A stretch of 64,000 nt of DNA from Amblyomma americanum. Lineage: Eukaryota > Arthropoda > Arachnida > Ixodida > Ixodidae. Location: the NCBI RefSeq assembly GCF_052857255.1, contig NC_135497.1:347712799-347776798 (forward strand). The letters run 5' to 3'. The translations under genes and the position numbers were made by a program. The notes under the pieces were generated by a model. It was not told where the DNA came from, did no database searches, and saw nothing but the letters and a program-made list of their open reading frames with translations. Shown piece after piece: positions 39,498-50,679 of this stretch (position 1 is its first letter; every line of letters begins with the position of its first letter).

Positions 39498-40053
39498 GTG
39501 CTGGGCTGCTGGCTAATGAGGCAGAAAAAGCAAGTTAAAGGATTAAAAACGTGAAACTGTCATACCGTTCATATCCTGCCTGAGTGTATCGCAAAATATC
39601 TGTGAAGTTGTCTTGTACCTTATACAGGAGAATACACGTCCATGTTGGGCAGCACATGAGGCCATGAGATGGCGCGCAACAGCGGCCCCTGGTGAGTTAG
39701 GGTCAAAGTAATTGTGCCGGAAGCGCGTGCGAAATGACGTCACAAAAGGCGCTTGAAAGCGCGAATTTTGAAATCTTTTTCTTATTTACAACGTTCTCGC
39801 CCGCCAGTCATCCGTCTCGTACATCGCTCCTGTTCAGCATACGCCCGTATTTTTGCTCTTTCAGTAGAATTAGCTTCTCCAAGATATGGACCGAGAACTG
39901 CTGATCTCATTTTACAAACGCAAGTTGTAAAGTCCACACATAATTCGCTTGTTGCAGCAGGGGATCCACAGGACGTAGTTCCAACGCGAAAATGACCACA
40001 TTAGGTGCGCGTACTCGTGTCATACACAGCAGGTGCAGTTCCTGAGACTGAAG

Positions 40054-40221
40054 GTTGCTTATGATTTGGTAGGGAACGCCAGACCACTGATGTTGAAGGG
40101 CTCTCCACCGCAAGAGAGGGTGGGGCGTAGGTTTCCAACAGCAGGACTTAGGGCCTTCCCACAAACCAAACATGCTCTGCGGAACTACTGGGCCTCCTCA
40201 AACAGATTCAACACTCAGTAA
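40054..40221 (+). pseudogene. Short ORF in part B, parallel to 51165-51590
   Basis: This frame reads AYDLVGNARP then RFPTAGLRAFPQTK and YWASS, and stops soon after. The second copy of part B reads AYDLVGSARP, RFPTSGLRAFPRTK and YWASS in the same register, with no indel over about 50 codons. Several differences are silent third-position changes. I do not recognise the protein. It may be the remnant of a transposon-encoded or captured coding sequence. Confidence 0.3.
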
Positions 40222-40772
40222 ACAGCTTCAAAAGGACTTACATCTTTATCATGGGGACTTCCATCGTTGTCTTTAGCCTTGCCTGCATTTCGTCACGCAC
40301 TGCATGGCCAACTGCTCGTATAAATATAGTCGCGAACCCGAGGACGAAGACGAAGGCTCAATTGGGGGCCACTCTGAAGAAGGTAATCGATGTCCGATGG
40401 TGCCACCCCGTCGTGAATATGATTCACTGCATCCGTAAGCAGGGAAAATGTGGCCTTTTATTTTTTTGTATCCAGACAACTTCTGACTTCGTTCAAATAT
40501 AACTTGTAAGCTGAGCAGCCAAGTGGTGGTTTTGTAGGCGCCAAAACCCTTACAGCCTACATGTCTTTGAACGCACAAGCCACTTATCTCGCTACCCAGA
40601 AATCTCACTTGTCTGCAGCACTCAGACTTGAGGACTTTGCATATGTGCTTCCACTGACTGGCGACGGAGCAAAGAGGCCATAAGATGCAGAAAGGTCAAG
40701 AGGGCGTAGATTGCGCTTAAATCACATTAGAAAAGGCAGAGGGCAGGACATGCCACGAGCTCACCAGTTCTG

Positions 40773-41310
40773 CACCAATCCCTTAATGCACCAATCCCTG
40801 GCCAATCCCCTGCCGTGTGTATGTGCCATCCCTTCTGAGACAGCAACAAGGACAACATGGGCTTTCTTCTTTGGGTTGTATAAGACATGGAAAACATTGC
40901 TCATGCTATTTTGCCGGTTCCGCGGCATTTTATATTTATCTGCTTGGAACGACGTAAAAAAGAATTAGCACGTTCTGAACGTTCAAGTTCTGTTTATTTC
41001 CTGGTTACAAGAAAATGAATAGCATAGGAAAAAATTCAGGGGCGCACTTTGTTGACCTAAAGTGTGGTGAGGCGAAAGACTTCAGCGCGGTGTTGCTGCG
41101 TGTGTCCCTGATGTGTAGTTAAGTTGTTGATTAAGTACATATATGTTTGTGAATCTTAAATGCTGTAGAGATTGGATGGCGCTTGGTAGGCATCCGTCTG
41201 ATTCGACGCCTTTCCGCAAACACTCGCGATAGTCCTTACGCTAGACAAATATAGGGTTGGGGCAACATCAAAAGATTGAAAAATAATAAGCCCCTGCTTG
41301 CAGCAGAACT
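40773..41310. other. Intergenic, no gene seen
   Basis: Moderately AT-rich and without supported ORFs. A short duplicated phrase (caccaatccct) occurs at the edge of part B. Confidence 0.4.
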
Positions 41311-41318
41311 ACATATGC

Positions 41319-41394
41319 GATGGCAGGAAGTAGAGTGGTAGTTACGACGCTCGGCTTCGGAACGGATGGACGGTGGTTCGAATCCCGCCATCCA
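41319..41394 (+). repeat. tRNA-like SINE head (degenerate)
   Basis: Plus-strand tRNA-like segment with an A-box-like tagagtggtagtt and a B box ggttcgaatcc, with a possible anticodon loop cttcgga (TCG, arginine). The stems do not pair properly (T arm ggtgg against cccgc), so it is not a working tRNA gene. It is followed by a 17-bp tandem, acaccgctgatgac twice, and no clear body. Confidence 0.45.
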
Positions 41395-41399
41395 CAATG

Positions 41400-42880
41400 G
41401 TTTTTTCTTCGCGATACACCGCTGATGACTACACCGCTGATGACGCCATAGATGTGACATGATTTGAGGCCGGACATGACCGGAGGCCGGATAAGGTCAT
41501 GGCCTCAAGTATCAGCCATTAAAGGTTTTCGCCTTAAAAGGTGCAATGTACATCTGACTGGGTCCGGGACATCATGGAAACTGTAGATACGAAGGCAGAA
41601 TAAACTATTTCTGAAATGAAATCTACATAATTCAATTTATGGTCTTCCCAGAAAATCTAACGTAGCCAAAATTGCGAGGTTTGCGAGGTTTCAGAATCCG
41701 TAATACTCATATGATCTACATCCTAAAACAACAAAGAAACAACTTGAGATGCCAAAAAAAACAGCCTGATGCACGAAGCCGCAGATCCCAGAGGGGCATC
41801 GGGATGACCCTCTGTTTAAAGTTTCTAATGACACACGATGAAACAACAAGTGACATGCAGAAGGAACGCTACGCTTACTTTGCGCGGTCTTGCTGCAGCC
41901 ATGTGTGGGCTGCACAGCTACCCTCTGCTGGAAGTCTGGAAGAAACCGTTTTCGCCTCATCAACGATGAAAGCAATCCTCGAGAAGTAGATAGTGGCGTC
42001 TGCCTACTCTGCCTTCGTGTGTTCGGGTGTGCGCACACATCTGCAATTTCGCGAATCCTGTGCTTGCAGCAATCCTTATCCGCCACTAGTCAGAGAAGCA
42101 TAGGAAGAACATCATACTTCTCTTGTGCTCCTCCGGCCTCCCACCACTGCTTGCAGGGCTACTGGCGTTGATATCTAACGGGTTGAAAGTGGATCCGACG
42201 TGCCATGGCATCAGTAAAGTGGCACGTGCGCCATCATCGTGACACACGTGAACAGGAGAGCCACCTGCAAGTTTATACGCATTTGTCTGCGTGAGCAGGC
42301 ATAAGAAGTCATACTCAGCCGCACTTGTTGTGCCTGACCTCCGTACAGCTTGTGATGGCGGCCTTCAAAGAGTGCTCGCGTCGACTTCAGCTGAATATTT
42401 GGCCACTGGAAAGCCACTGAAATGTTGCACAGACTGCCGTGATTCTGTCTGAACTTCAAGTGTGCACTCTATAGTGCCTGCAACGCGGAACTCCCGAAGG
42501 TAAATTTTTTCTCGGGTCTCTGACGGGTCTCAACAAGCTACAGCTGGAAGGGTTGAAAGTTTGCTTCTTGCAGCGACTGACAGCTCCCATTGGAGCCGCG
42601 GGTAACACGGCGGCAGGCCGTCTTACAAGAGAAGCTCGGTCATATCGAGCTTCCGTGGCTGTCCCCAAGGACGAGACCTTTGCGAGGAAGCGGAATGGCC
42701 ACCGTTTTTCACTTCGGCCGCTTCTGCATCTCCCTTGCGATACACGAGGCTGGTCGCGCGAGGGACCTACTCTCTTTCATCGTCTGGGATTATAAGCAGT
42801 TAGTACGACGCATAAGTACGAAAATGAAACATCTAAAAAGACCAAACCGCTGGAAAGGGAACGGGGAGCCACGAAGCTAG
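41400..42880. other. Intergenic, no recognised gene
   Basis: Overlapping ORFs of 70-131 residues occur on both strands (41672-42171, 42456-42880), none with a domain or motif I recognise. Cys-containing frames near 41890-42090 have no regular zinc-finger spacing. Nothing else is supported. Confidence 0.4.
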
Positions 42881-42884
42881 TGGA

Positions 42885-43430
42885 GTAAGGAAATTTTGGG
42901 GCCATCGAACAAAGATGGGCGTCTTCAAGAGAACGTATTTCGCTTTGTCAGCTTTGTCAGGAGGGCATAGATCGAAAATGGGAATCTTATAGACAAAAGA
43001 ACTGGAAGTACTGATTCTCGCCCGGGGTGGGTAAAATAAATCCGTCCACTGATCGTTGGATGGCTGAACCTAGCGATGCAACTAAAGGCGGGCCAAGGCA
43101 ATCCTGAAGCCACATAATCTGTCTGTCTAAACGGAGTCAAAGAACGAACGCCAAGGTGCGGAGGGAAAATGCTTAGAGAGCGACGACGCTGTGAAATACA
43201 TGACATCCGTTATAGCCGAGTAGGAGCGACGTCAGGGTAATCTCCCCGCATATAGAAGCAGCGCACGACAGCATAGCAGAAGGAGACTCAGAACTGACAA
43301 TCTCAACTGAAAAAAGGCGGAGGCAAATATTCCGAAATACACAACTGCAGGAATAGACGAAATTTTAATGACGGTGATTAACGTATTTGGTCCAAGCAGC
43401 TAGGAGACTTTCTTAAAAAAGGGTTAGGGG
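42885..43430 (+). pseudogene. Possible LINE ORF2 remnant (linker to RT)
   Basis: Reading the plus strand with frame changes gives pieces like EFWGHRTKMG, RWMAEPSDATKGGP, DDAVKYMTSVIAE and TTAGIDEI followed by VINVFGPSS. They resemble the endonuclease-RT linker and the first RT motif of non-LTR retrotransposons, where ...AxGxDEIP...K is typical. Stops and frameshifts are frequent, so this is at best an old fragment. I could be over-reading a degenerate sequence. Confidence 0.3.
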
Positions 43431-43615
43431 TTTAATGTAGTTCAATCGAGCCGTCGTCCGAAAGAATGTGTTCATTTTTCAATCGGAGGGGACACTTGAG
43501 CTCTGCCTTAAGCTAGGGTATAACGCGATAGCTTTAGCTGGTCATTGCCGCTGCGGTAGAGAATTGGTAATTCTCTGCTTTACATTGATAGATTTAGGCC
43601 AGTCTTCATCCACTA
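43431..43615. other. Intergenic spacer
   Basis: Spacer between the possible LINE remnant and the SINE. A local inverted repeat gagaattggtaattctc (43559-43575) is present. Confidence 0.35.
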
Positions 43616-43617
43616 TA

Positions 43618-43822
43618 AAAGCGCAGTGGCGCAGCGGCTAAGCGATCCGCCACTGCACTGGCTGGTGGCTGCTTCTGTCAAAGCCACCGGTAGGGATTCT
43701 GCGACCCATGTTGCTCCTCGCCAGCAACCTCGCGTGAATAATGATTTATTTATCAGCCACCTGCCTCCCATTGGCTGAAGCTGGCGCGATGCTCCTCTGA
43801 ACCCGAGATTTCCCGTGGCAAA
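43618..43822 (+). repeat. tRNA-related SINE, plus strand
   Basis: The head agtggcgcagcggctaagcg is an A-box-like tRNA start, and the body reads ttatcagccacctgcctccc, ggctgaagctggcgcgatgc and gagatttcccgtggc, ending in an A-rich tail (43820-43835). This matches my memory of a SINE type frequent in hard ticks. The B box is degenerate. A minus-strand ORF over it is not a gene. Confidence 0.6.
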
Positions 43823-43831
43823 AAACAAACA

Positions 43832-43941
43832 AAACAGCGCAGCGACGACGGATACGTACGAAGAAGATGGACAAGCAAAGAAGATGGACAAGCGCTGTCC
43901 TTATTTCTTTATCGTACGTGTCCGTCGTCTCTGCGCTGTTT
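43832..43941. mobile_element. Second fold-back element, unrelated loop
   Basis: Arms 43832-43861 and 43912-43941 are inverted copies with about two mismatches (aacagcgcagcgacgacgga against the complement of tccgtcgtctctgcgctgtt). The ~50-bp centre contains a near-tandem aagaagatggacaagc. It begins in the A-rich tail of the SINE at 43618-43822. It shares the aacagcgc start with the satellite insert and so may belong to a broader fold-back family. Confidence 0.6.
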
Positions 43942-44314
43942 TTTTACCACGTCCTTGATGCACCTACTCGCGCAGTCGTCGGTTCTTCTGGAGCGTACCC
44001 GTGTTCCGGATAAGCCCAATTTATTTCGGAGCACAAGGCAAGAGAAAATTACAAGAAGTCTGTTCGAAGCTGATACGTTTGGTGTAGTACTTTGACACTA
44101 AAATCACTGGAAACAGGGATAAGAGGTACGCAAATTCGAGACAGCTGGCGATAGAGTGCAATGAATTTAATTTGTAAAGGAGAAGGTGATAGGACGAACA
44201 TAAAATCCTTTACAGCGATTACGATAACATCTGTTACATACAGGCTGGCAGTGCAGGCGGTGACGCTAAAATTGCGCACATGGATAGAAAGTAATAAGGT
44301 AATCGGAGGAGTGC
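43942..44314. other. Intergenic, no gene seen
   Basis: No supported ORF, RNA or repeat in this spacer between the fold-back element and copy 2 of the A-B repeat. Confidence 0.4.
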
Positions 44315-45164
44315 GTCCAATCAGCTGGAGCGAGAGGATAGCATATGGACAACTCCCACGGTGGGGCCTGGGTGGCAGCGAGACGGAGAGTATCAGATCC
44401 CCCGGACAGCCAGAACAATATTACTGTTTTCTAAAGCTGACGTGGGTTTTCTAAAACGCAAGGAACTCATTCTATTCTTTTATGGCACGCCATAATGGTT
44501 CCAGTTGTATACGGATTGCTCAATAGGGCGAAGTTCTCACGCAGCCCGTTGTTTGGCTTGTTAGGGTCGGGGTGATTGCAGTGGAAAAGGTTGTGTGGCC
44601 ACCATGCAGTCGCATCATTTAAGGAGCTGCAAACTGGCAAAAAAAAGAGCCACAATCGGGCTTTACCGCACAATGTGGATTTCAGGTATACAGCAGCGCA
44701 CGAATCACCGAACTGAAAGCAGCAGTTTGGTCGAGGGCCCTTTTCCCATGAAGCCATCCTAGAATAGCCGAGCACCAGGCCAGATGAATGCTTGTACCCA
44801 TTAAATACCTCCCGCACCTCCCGCATGCGAGGCGGATGCTCAACCACAAGGCCACCGCTGCGGCGCTGGGTTGCTGGCTAATGAGACAGCAAAAACAAGT
44901 TAAAGGATTAAAAACGTGAAACTGTCATACCGTACATATCCTGTCTGAGTGTATCGCAAAAAATCTCTGAAGTTGTCTTGTACCTTATAAAGGAGAACAC
45001 ACGTCCACGTCGGGCAGCACATGAGGCCATGAGATGGTGCGCAACAGCGGCACCAGGTGAGTTAGGGTCAAAGTAATTGTGCCGGAAGCGCGTGCCAAAT
45101 GACGTCACAAAAGGCGCTTTAAAGCGCGAATTGGGAAATATTTTTTTTATATTTATAATGTTCT
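44315..45164. repeat. A-B interspersed repeat, copy 2, part A
   Basis: Aligns to 38931-39796. The match stops abruptly at ttataatgttct, where copy 1 continues into part B. The SINE-like head is shortened: the stretch holding the B box is deleted (acccattaaatac joins directly to ctcccgcacctcccgc). The tgacgtca palindrome (about 45101-45108) and a perfect gcgctttaaagcgc palindrome (about 45114-45127) are kept. Confidence 0.75.
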
Positions 45165-45404
45165 TCCCGCGCAATGAAGACGAAGACGCTGAGTTGTTCG
45201 TACGTGTTCCACATTTGCTGCCGCTTGACAACCAATTTTAGGAGAATTTGCAGCATCCTCTGACCTGCCGTGTTTGGGAACGTCTTCGGAGCGCTGCCCC
45301 CCACCCGTGGACACCAATTTTGGCAACTCGACATCTTTTTTTGTTAACTTCATGGACGTTGGGGCGTGTGCTTGCTCGTTTCAGCCAGACCCAAACTATA
45401 TACG

Positions 45405-47015
45405 ATGAACTACACCGTCGAGAGGGACGACATTTGGCCTGCGGAGCTGGAATCCTGGGGATGGGAAACCATTATTCGTCGAAAAGACTCCGCCAGGCGC
45501 CTGAATAAAGACGCCGCCAACCAAGCCGCCGCCGCGAGGACTAATCTGGGGCAAGCCACCGGCAAGCCTAACTCCTGCACTCCCGCCAACACGACACGTA
45601 AGCCGCCCGCTACTAGAAGGCGAGTACCGCGGCCGCAACTCCCTCTGAGCGACTATAAAGTACTCTTTCGTCTGCGAAGCTGGAATCTGAAAACCTTTGC
45701 GCCACGCCCACTCTAACTCGCCATGTGCGAGGCAAGGTTCCGTATCAGGCCGCGCTAACTAAAGACACCATTGGTACGTGTTCACTCAATCAATAACACG
45801 CTCACCGTGAGCACTCCGGCCCGCCATCGAGCTGCAGTTAATGCCGGAGTCAATACTGTACAGCTGGAAAGCCAGAATTATGACGCGGTGACGTATGTAG
45901 TGGCGCTAGACGACTCGGACCGATTCGTAATTTACCAAGCATATGACGGTAGCTTGACGCAGAAGGTCCGACAGCGCTTCATTAACCGCAACCCTAGGCG
46001 TCGTGATCGTCGACGTTCTGCAAATGGGTTGCTTCGAAACGATCTAGATAACATTCCAAACGAGGAAAATTCCCACCCAGATTTGCTACTGGGGATCCGT
46101 CTTTCAGGTTCACCCTTTCCATAAACAAGTAGAATCCTGCTCCAACTGTAGCAGAGTCGGATATCGAGCCGACGTATGCTACCGGCACAATGTTAACCTT
46201 TGCCATCGATGCGGCAAGGACCATCCTGCACCGCTTGATGGGGAATCACTGTCATACACACCATGCTGCATCGTGTGCCACGGGGCACACCACACCGTAG
46301 CCAAAACTGCAAACACCGCCTCATGGTCCCGAGAAAACAATACCTAAGCCTAACGAGGGTGCGCCGCTGCACCACGTGGGACATCAGCCGAGATCCAGGC
46401 AGCGATCTTCGAGCCGGGCGAGGGAACAAGCAAGGAACCAGGCCAGAGACAGATCCAGCTCCTTCCCGCCCCTGACCGAGGCGGAAGATAGAGATAAGAG
46501 CACAAGGTCAAGCTGAGGAAGAAGTAATAGCAGACCCAACAAAAAGGTGAGCTGGCCAAATGCAGCCTCCCAACAGATGAGCGCTCGGGAGAAGGAACTC
46601 GCAGAACAATTCCAGAACCAACTCAAAGCGCGTCACGAGGAAAACGTTAGACTAAAGAAAGAGATGGCGGAGCTCCATCAACTTGTAATGGCCTCGGGAG
46701 AGCAAACATCACAACCGCAACCAAAAGCTGTGCGAAAACCCCTCCGAGAACACACACGCCCGCGCTCGAGGCTATGGAAACGGAGAAACGCAACCCAGCT
46801 AACGCCCCCCCCCCCCCCCCCCCCCACCATAACCCCGAGGAGAATACCCAAAACAAAAGAGCTGCTGAAGCCTCTGAAGGCGATGTACCGCAGCCAGCTG
46901 AGGCCACAGGCAACCTTAGGGCTGACCTTAATGCGCTCATCAAAAGGGTGGATAACGTAGAGATCAAGGTAGGCAACCTAGAGTTTAGAGTAGGAAGCTT
47001 AGAGGGGCTAAAATA
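45405..47015 (+). pseudogene. LINE ORF1 (gag-like, zinc knuckles, coiled coil), broken
   Basis: ORF1 proteins of non-LTR retrotransposons bind RNA and package the transcript. The frame opens at ATG 45405 (MNYTVERDDIWPAELESWGW), reaches LPLSDYKVLFRLRSWN and stops at 45716. It resumes at about 45771 with TPARHRAAVNAGVNTVQLES and VTYVVALDDSDRFVIYQAYD, then stops at 46124. From about 46132 another frame holds the knuckle region, ESCSNCSRVGYRADVC then LCHRCGKDHPAP and CCIVCHGAHH. The first knuckle has Tyr where His is usual. From 46547 a third frame gives a coiled coil (AREKELAEQFQNQL, ENVRLKKEMAELHQL). A C run at 46805-46825 marks a further frame change to EKRNPANAPPP and GNLRADLNALIKRVDNVE. At least three frame changes make it a pseudogene. 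Confidence 0.75.
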
Positions 47016-47170
47016 GATGCCTTAACAATGGAATTCAGAATATCTGAACACAACTGAAGGCTCTGTTCCAACAAGTGATGGAGAAGCTGACTGCATTGCA
47101 GAAAGGCTTACTACCGTTACAACAAAAAATGATCGACAATGTGGCCCCCACGCAACAAACTAAAGTATAG

Positions 47171-50100
47171 CAGTGGAATTACACAGGTTTCCTACGTGAC
47201 GGGGAGCATCTACTATTTCACTTTCAAGCATAGCAACGTCCACCGGACATTATTGTAGTGTGAGAAGCTGGTGGCGCGGTCAGATTATCGGGCATATGTA
47301 CCGCCAGGGTACGATGCCGTCACAGTAACGGGCGTGTCCACCGCCGTATTAATGCAACGCAATATTACGGCAATACAACACACTTGAGAGTAAGACTATG
47401 TCCTAATTGAGATATTCCCGAAAAAACGAGGAGATACAAATTTGTTTCTACTTAATACAGCCCAGCGAAAGATAAAAGCACCGGTATACCGGAGTTACTT
47501 ATCAAGACTTTGAAACTAGCGACTAAAGCGTAGCTATTAATAGGAGGGGACTTCAGCGCACCACACCCGGAATGGGGATACGCTAGAGCTAGCCCAAAGG
47601 GAACATAGTATGGCAGGCAGTCCAAGACTTGGGCCTAACTGTCCTGAACAACCCCCAAGACAACACAGGACTAGGCAACAGCATATGTACAGACACCTCG
47701 CCAGACTTCACCGCGGTCAGGAACATACGAAATTGAAATGGGACTGACACAGGCCACATGATAATTAGCGACGATTACATTATATCTACCACCTTGAGAC
47801 AGCAGAGCATAAATCAGTCTAGAACAAAGTAAAAATTTCGGACTGGGACAAGTTGAGAGCCTTAAGAAACAACAGCAATTGCAAACCTCAGGGACTGGGT
47901 GTAGTCACTAAAAAGGAATATTAAATCTACAACCACTGGAACGGCCATGGAAGAAGGACAAGTCACTGACTCTAGGCTGTTGCACATGTGGGAAGCACAT
48001 TTCAGCTTACAAAACCGCTGGAACAGAAACAAACGCAACGGAGCTCTTAAAAAGAAATTAGCGCAATTACTGAGGCACATTGAAGCCTATACTGTTGACC
48101 CTCAACACAAACAATGTTGGCAGATTAGTGAAAGCATTAATGGTCAGCGCTGGTACAAGAAGACTTGGGATCTGCTGAGGCACCTTCTTGACCCCACACA
48201 GACAAAATCAACTAAACGGAGTTAACTGATGAGATCAGTGTATCTGTTTCGCGGCACCACCGAGGAATTCTTAACGGAACTACGAGACCGATACTTAAAC
48301 ACAACCCTTGAAAGACCACCTCCAGACTATCGCGGGACATCAAACGAGGGATTAGACGCAGAAATCATGGAACCGGAGGCGTGGTTTGCCATGGACAACT
48401 GCTCACCACGTCGGCAGCCGTGTCCAACGATGTTACTAACAAAGCTCTCAGAAACTTGGACGCGGGGTCAGTGAGAGCTCTCACTGATCTCATGAACAAG
48501 TACAGGAGAGAAGGAACCATTCCACAAGAACTGAAAGATGCATAGAATATATTTATTCCAAAGCCAGACAAGAAGTTGTGTATAGAGAATCTACGCACCA
48601 TTTCTTTGACATCCTGCTTAGGAAAATTAAAGGAGGATGTAGTTCTCAGCCCCCTACAGGAATTCGACGAGGACAATAATTTAGGCGGTAAAGGAACGCC
48701 TCAGGGTTCAGTCCGGTCGCCATTCGTTTTTAACCTCTCACTAATCAAATTCCTCATAAATTCGCTGCCCTCCCGGGGCTGCAGCACACATTCTAAGCAT
48801 ATATCACTTTATGGACTACAACTGGCAGCGATGGTCAGATAGAGGATACCCTGCAACAAGCTGTAGAAATAATAGAAGACCAGGCCAGTAAAGCAGGGCT
48901 AGCCTGCTCGCCCTCCAAGTCCAAATTATTCGTAATCAGAGGCGCACCAAGAGGCCGTTGAGACAAAAAGTATAAACCTCCGTTTCCAGTTAACATTTAG
49001 GTGGACGGGCTCCCTGTAAAGGAAGTTCTAACTATAAGAATCCTGGGACTTTTCCTTCAGTCAAACAGGGAGAATAATGAGATATTAGAAAGACTCAAGA
49101 CAACTGCCAACATGACTGTACGACTAATCATACGAATTGCCAACAGAAAGACGGGAGTAAAGAAGAAAGAACTGTGCAGAATAGTGCAAGCATTTCCACT
49201 GAGTAGGCTTGTTTACGCACTCTCATTCCTAAAATTGGACAGCCCTGAAAAGCCAGTGTACATGCTATAAATAGATATGCATAAAAGGTGGCATTAGGGA
49301 TACCGAACAGCACCTGCACCGAAAGACTCCTGGGCCTAGGGATATACAACACCCTAGACGAGCTTAAGGAAGCACGCTTAACAATGCAACAAGGCCGGCT
49401 TTCCCGCACCAATGCAGGAAGGGCCATACATCCTCGGCTTGGACTAGGCATCGGACGGCCACTACTAGGTGCAAATTAACAAATACCTGAAGGCATCGCC
49501 CAATCAATATTAGTGACGCCACTACCTATAATTATGCGTCCTGCTCACCACGAGGAGAGAAGGAAAGCTAGGGCAAAAGCTCTACTCAAAATGTACAGCC
49601 AAGAAGCGGTATATGTAGATTCCTCAGAATGTCCACAGAAGCAAGCGTTCGCACTACCGGCGGTGGAGACCGTAAGTAGAATGATAGTCTCCGACACTAC
49701 TAAAACGAGATCCCCAGAAACGACAAAAAAGGCGGCGAACACCTTCGCTATAATCAACACCAACGCTGATACTATACTAAAGTACTCTAAATTCGCTATA
49801 CGCAATTATGCGAGGGCCAGAATTTCTCAGGCAACAATGAACATATTGGGGCAAATTACTGAGTGGATATGGGTCCTGGCTCACTGGGGAAATCCTGCTA
49901 GCGAAGCAGCACACACCATAGCTCGAGTATTCGTCAGCCAAGCAGGGGACGCGGTAGTTGCTGAGAGTTTCTCAAAGGACGGCTTATCATCCCATCACGA
50001 CATTTATAATCATTTTAAACTAGAAACAAGGATCTTCCCTCCTCCAGACCAAACCTTAGATAAGGAGCAAAACTCCTGGAAGCGACTATAGACACGATCC

Positions 50101-50341
50101 TTAATGACTGCTTACTTACTATGAAAATTCTATCCGGGTTAATACGCCAAGAAATGTAAACTGTGTGGCGAAATAGCCACTTACGATCACATATTATGGC
50201 ACTGTAAAGAGGAGCCGCCACCGCAATCTAAGTTCCTACTCTCGAGCAATGGGAGTCCGTGTTGGTCAGCTCAGAGCTGGGCGTTCAAACCCGGGCCACT
50301 GAATTGACTACTCTCGTCGCTGTCAGCCGTGCACTCTGATA
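47171..50341 (+). pseudogene. LINE ORF2 (endonuclease, RT, RNase H), broken
   Basis: The endonuclease begins at WNYTGFLRDG (47174) and continues with RPPDIIVV, EAGGAVRLSG, GGDFSAPHPEWGY (about 47543) and IISDDYIIST (about 47766). The usual GDFNAPH has Ser for Asn, and the catalytic SDH reads SDD. RT keeps LRTISLTSCLGKL (about 48587) and GTPQGSVRSPFVFNL (about 48693), but the stretch between them is short, so motif A is missing, and the YADD block is lost near 48790-48830. IEDTLQQAVEIIED and LACSPSKSKL follow. The RNase H-like frame (49513-50091) keeps AVYVDSSECP but has ILKYSKFAIRN where an Asp is expected. The zinc-binding tail CKLCG-(x)n-HILWHC is at about 50155-50205, and the final EQWESVLVSSEL lies in another frame. 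It has many stops and cannot be active. Confidence 0.8.
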
Positions 50342-50394
50342 GCCACCTAGCACTGGTCATCTGCATTTTGCTTTCTGACAGAATAAATGTTTTT

Positions 50395-50457
50395 AAATAC
50401 AATTCTCAACCAACAGTAATCCCTCTCATACATCACTGCTGTTGAACATACGCCTGT
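50395..50457. repeat. A-B copy 2, first piece of part B
   Basis: Matches 39790-39850 of copy 1 (atccctctcatacatcactgctgttgaacatacgcctgt against atccgtctcgtacatcgctcctgttcagcatacgcccgt). It is bounded by the LINE on the left and a second insertion on the right. Confidence 0.65.
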
Positions 50458-50635
50458 CTTTTGTTTCGAAAGCAACATTACTCCAGCCAGCTGGGATCGT
50501 CGCGAGGTTGCACTACAGCCGTTTGCCGTGGCCCACGAACGACCTTGAGCCGCCGTTGCTAGCAAGGCCGCAGGCGCGCTCCAAAATATGTGCTCCGCTG
50601 GGGTTGAGTTAAAGTAGGTGTCGCCTCGCGGTTGG

Positions 50636-50666
50636 TATATATAAAAATATGCGCTTCGCCTCAGTG
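50636..50666 (+). promoter_or_regulatory. TATA box plus arthropod initiator
   Basis: tatatataaaaa (50636-50647) is followed by tcagtg (50661-50666), which fits the arthropod initiator consensus TCAGT at about 25-30 bp spacing. The first ATG of the ORF follows 14 bp later at 50680, so a short leader is implied. Known promoter architecture; activity is not shown. Confidence 0.5.
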
Positions 50667-50679
50667 GATTCTAGTCGTT

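Larger units (their letters stand above)
38931..40772. repeat. A-B interspersed repeat, copy 1 (uninterrupted)
   Basis: About 1.84 kb aligns, with indels and roughly a fifth of bases changed by eye, to 44315-45164 (part A) and 50395-50457 plus 50964-51852 (part B). Part A starts gtccaagcagctggagcgag and holds a SINE-like head on the minus strand plus a tgacgtca palindrome near 39733. Part B starts around 39797 and ends ggacatgccacgag. In this copy A and B are contiguous, which makes it the empty-site reference for the insertions in copy 2. I see no terminal repeats and no known protein, so its class is unknown. Confidence 0.75.
45165..50394 (+). mobile_element. Degenerate LINE inserted in A-B copy 2
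   Basis: A ~5.2-kb non-LTR retrotransposon, full-length in layout but inactive. The order is a 5' UTR (45165-45404), ORF1 with zinc knuckles (45405-47015), ORF2 with apurinic-type endonuclease, RT and RNase H (47171-50341), then a short 3' UTR with AATAAA (about 50382-50387). An RNase H domain plus a CCHC ORF1 suggests an I-group type element. The 3' side resumes in part B of the host repeat. An imperfect ~12-bp duplication (ttataatgttct against aaatacaattct) may be the decayed target-site duplication. Confidence 0.85.

Noticed and set aside
41319..41394. Functional tRNA-Arg gene
   Set aside because: A and B boxes exist, but acceptor and T-arm pairing fail, so a SINE head is the better reading.
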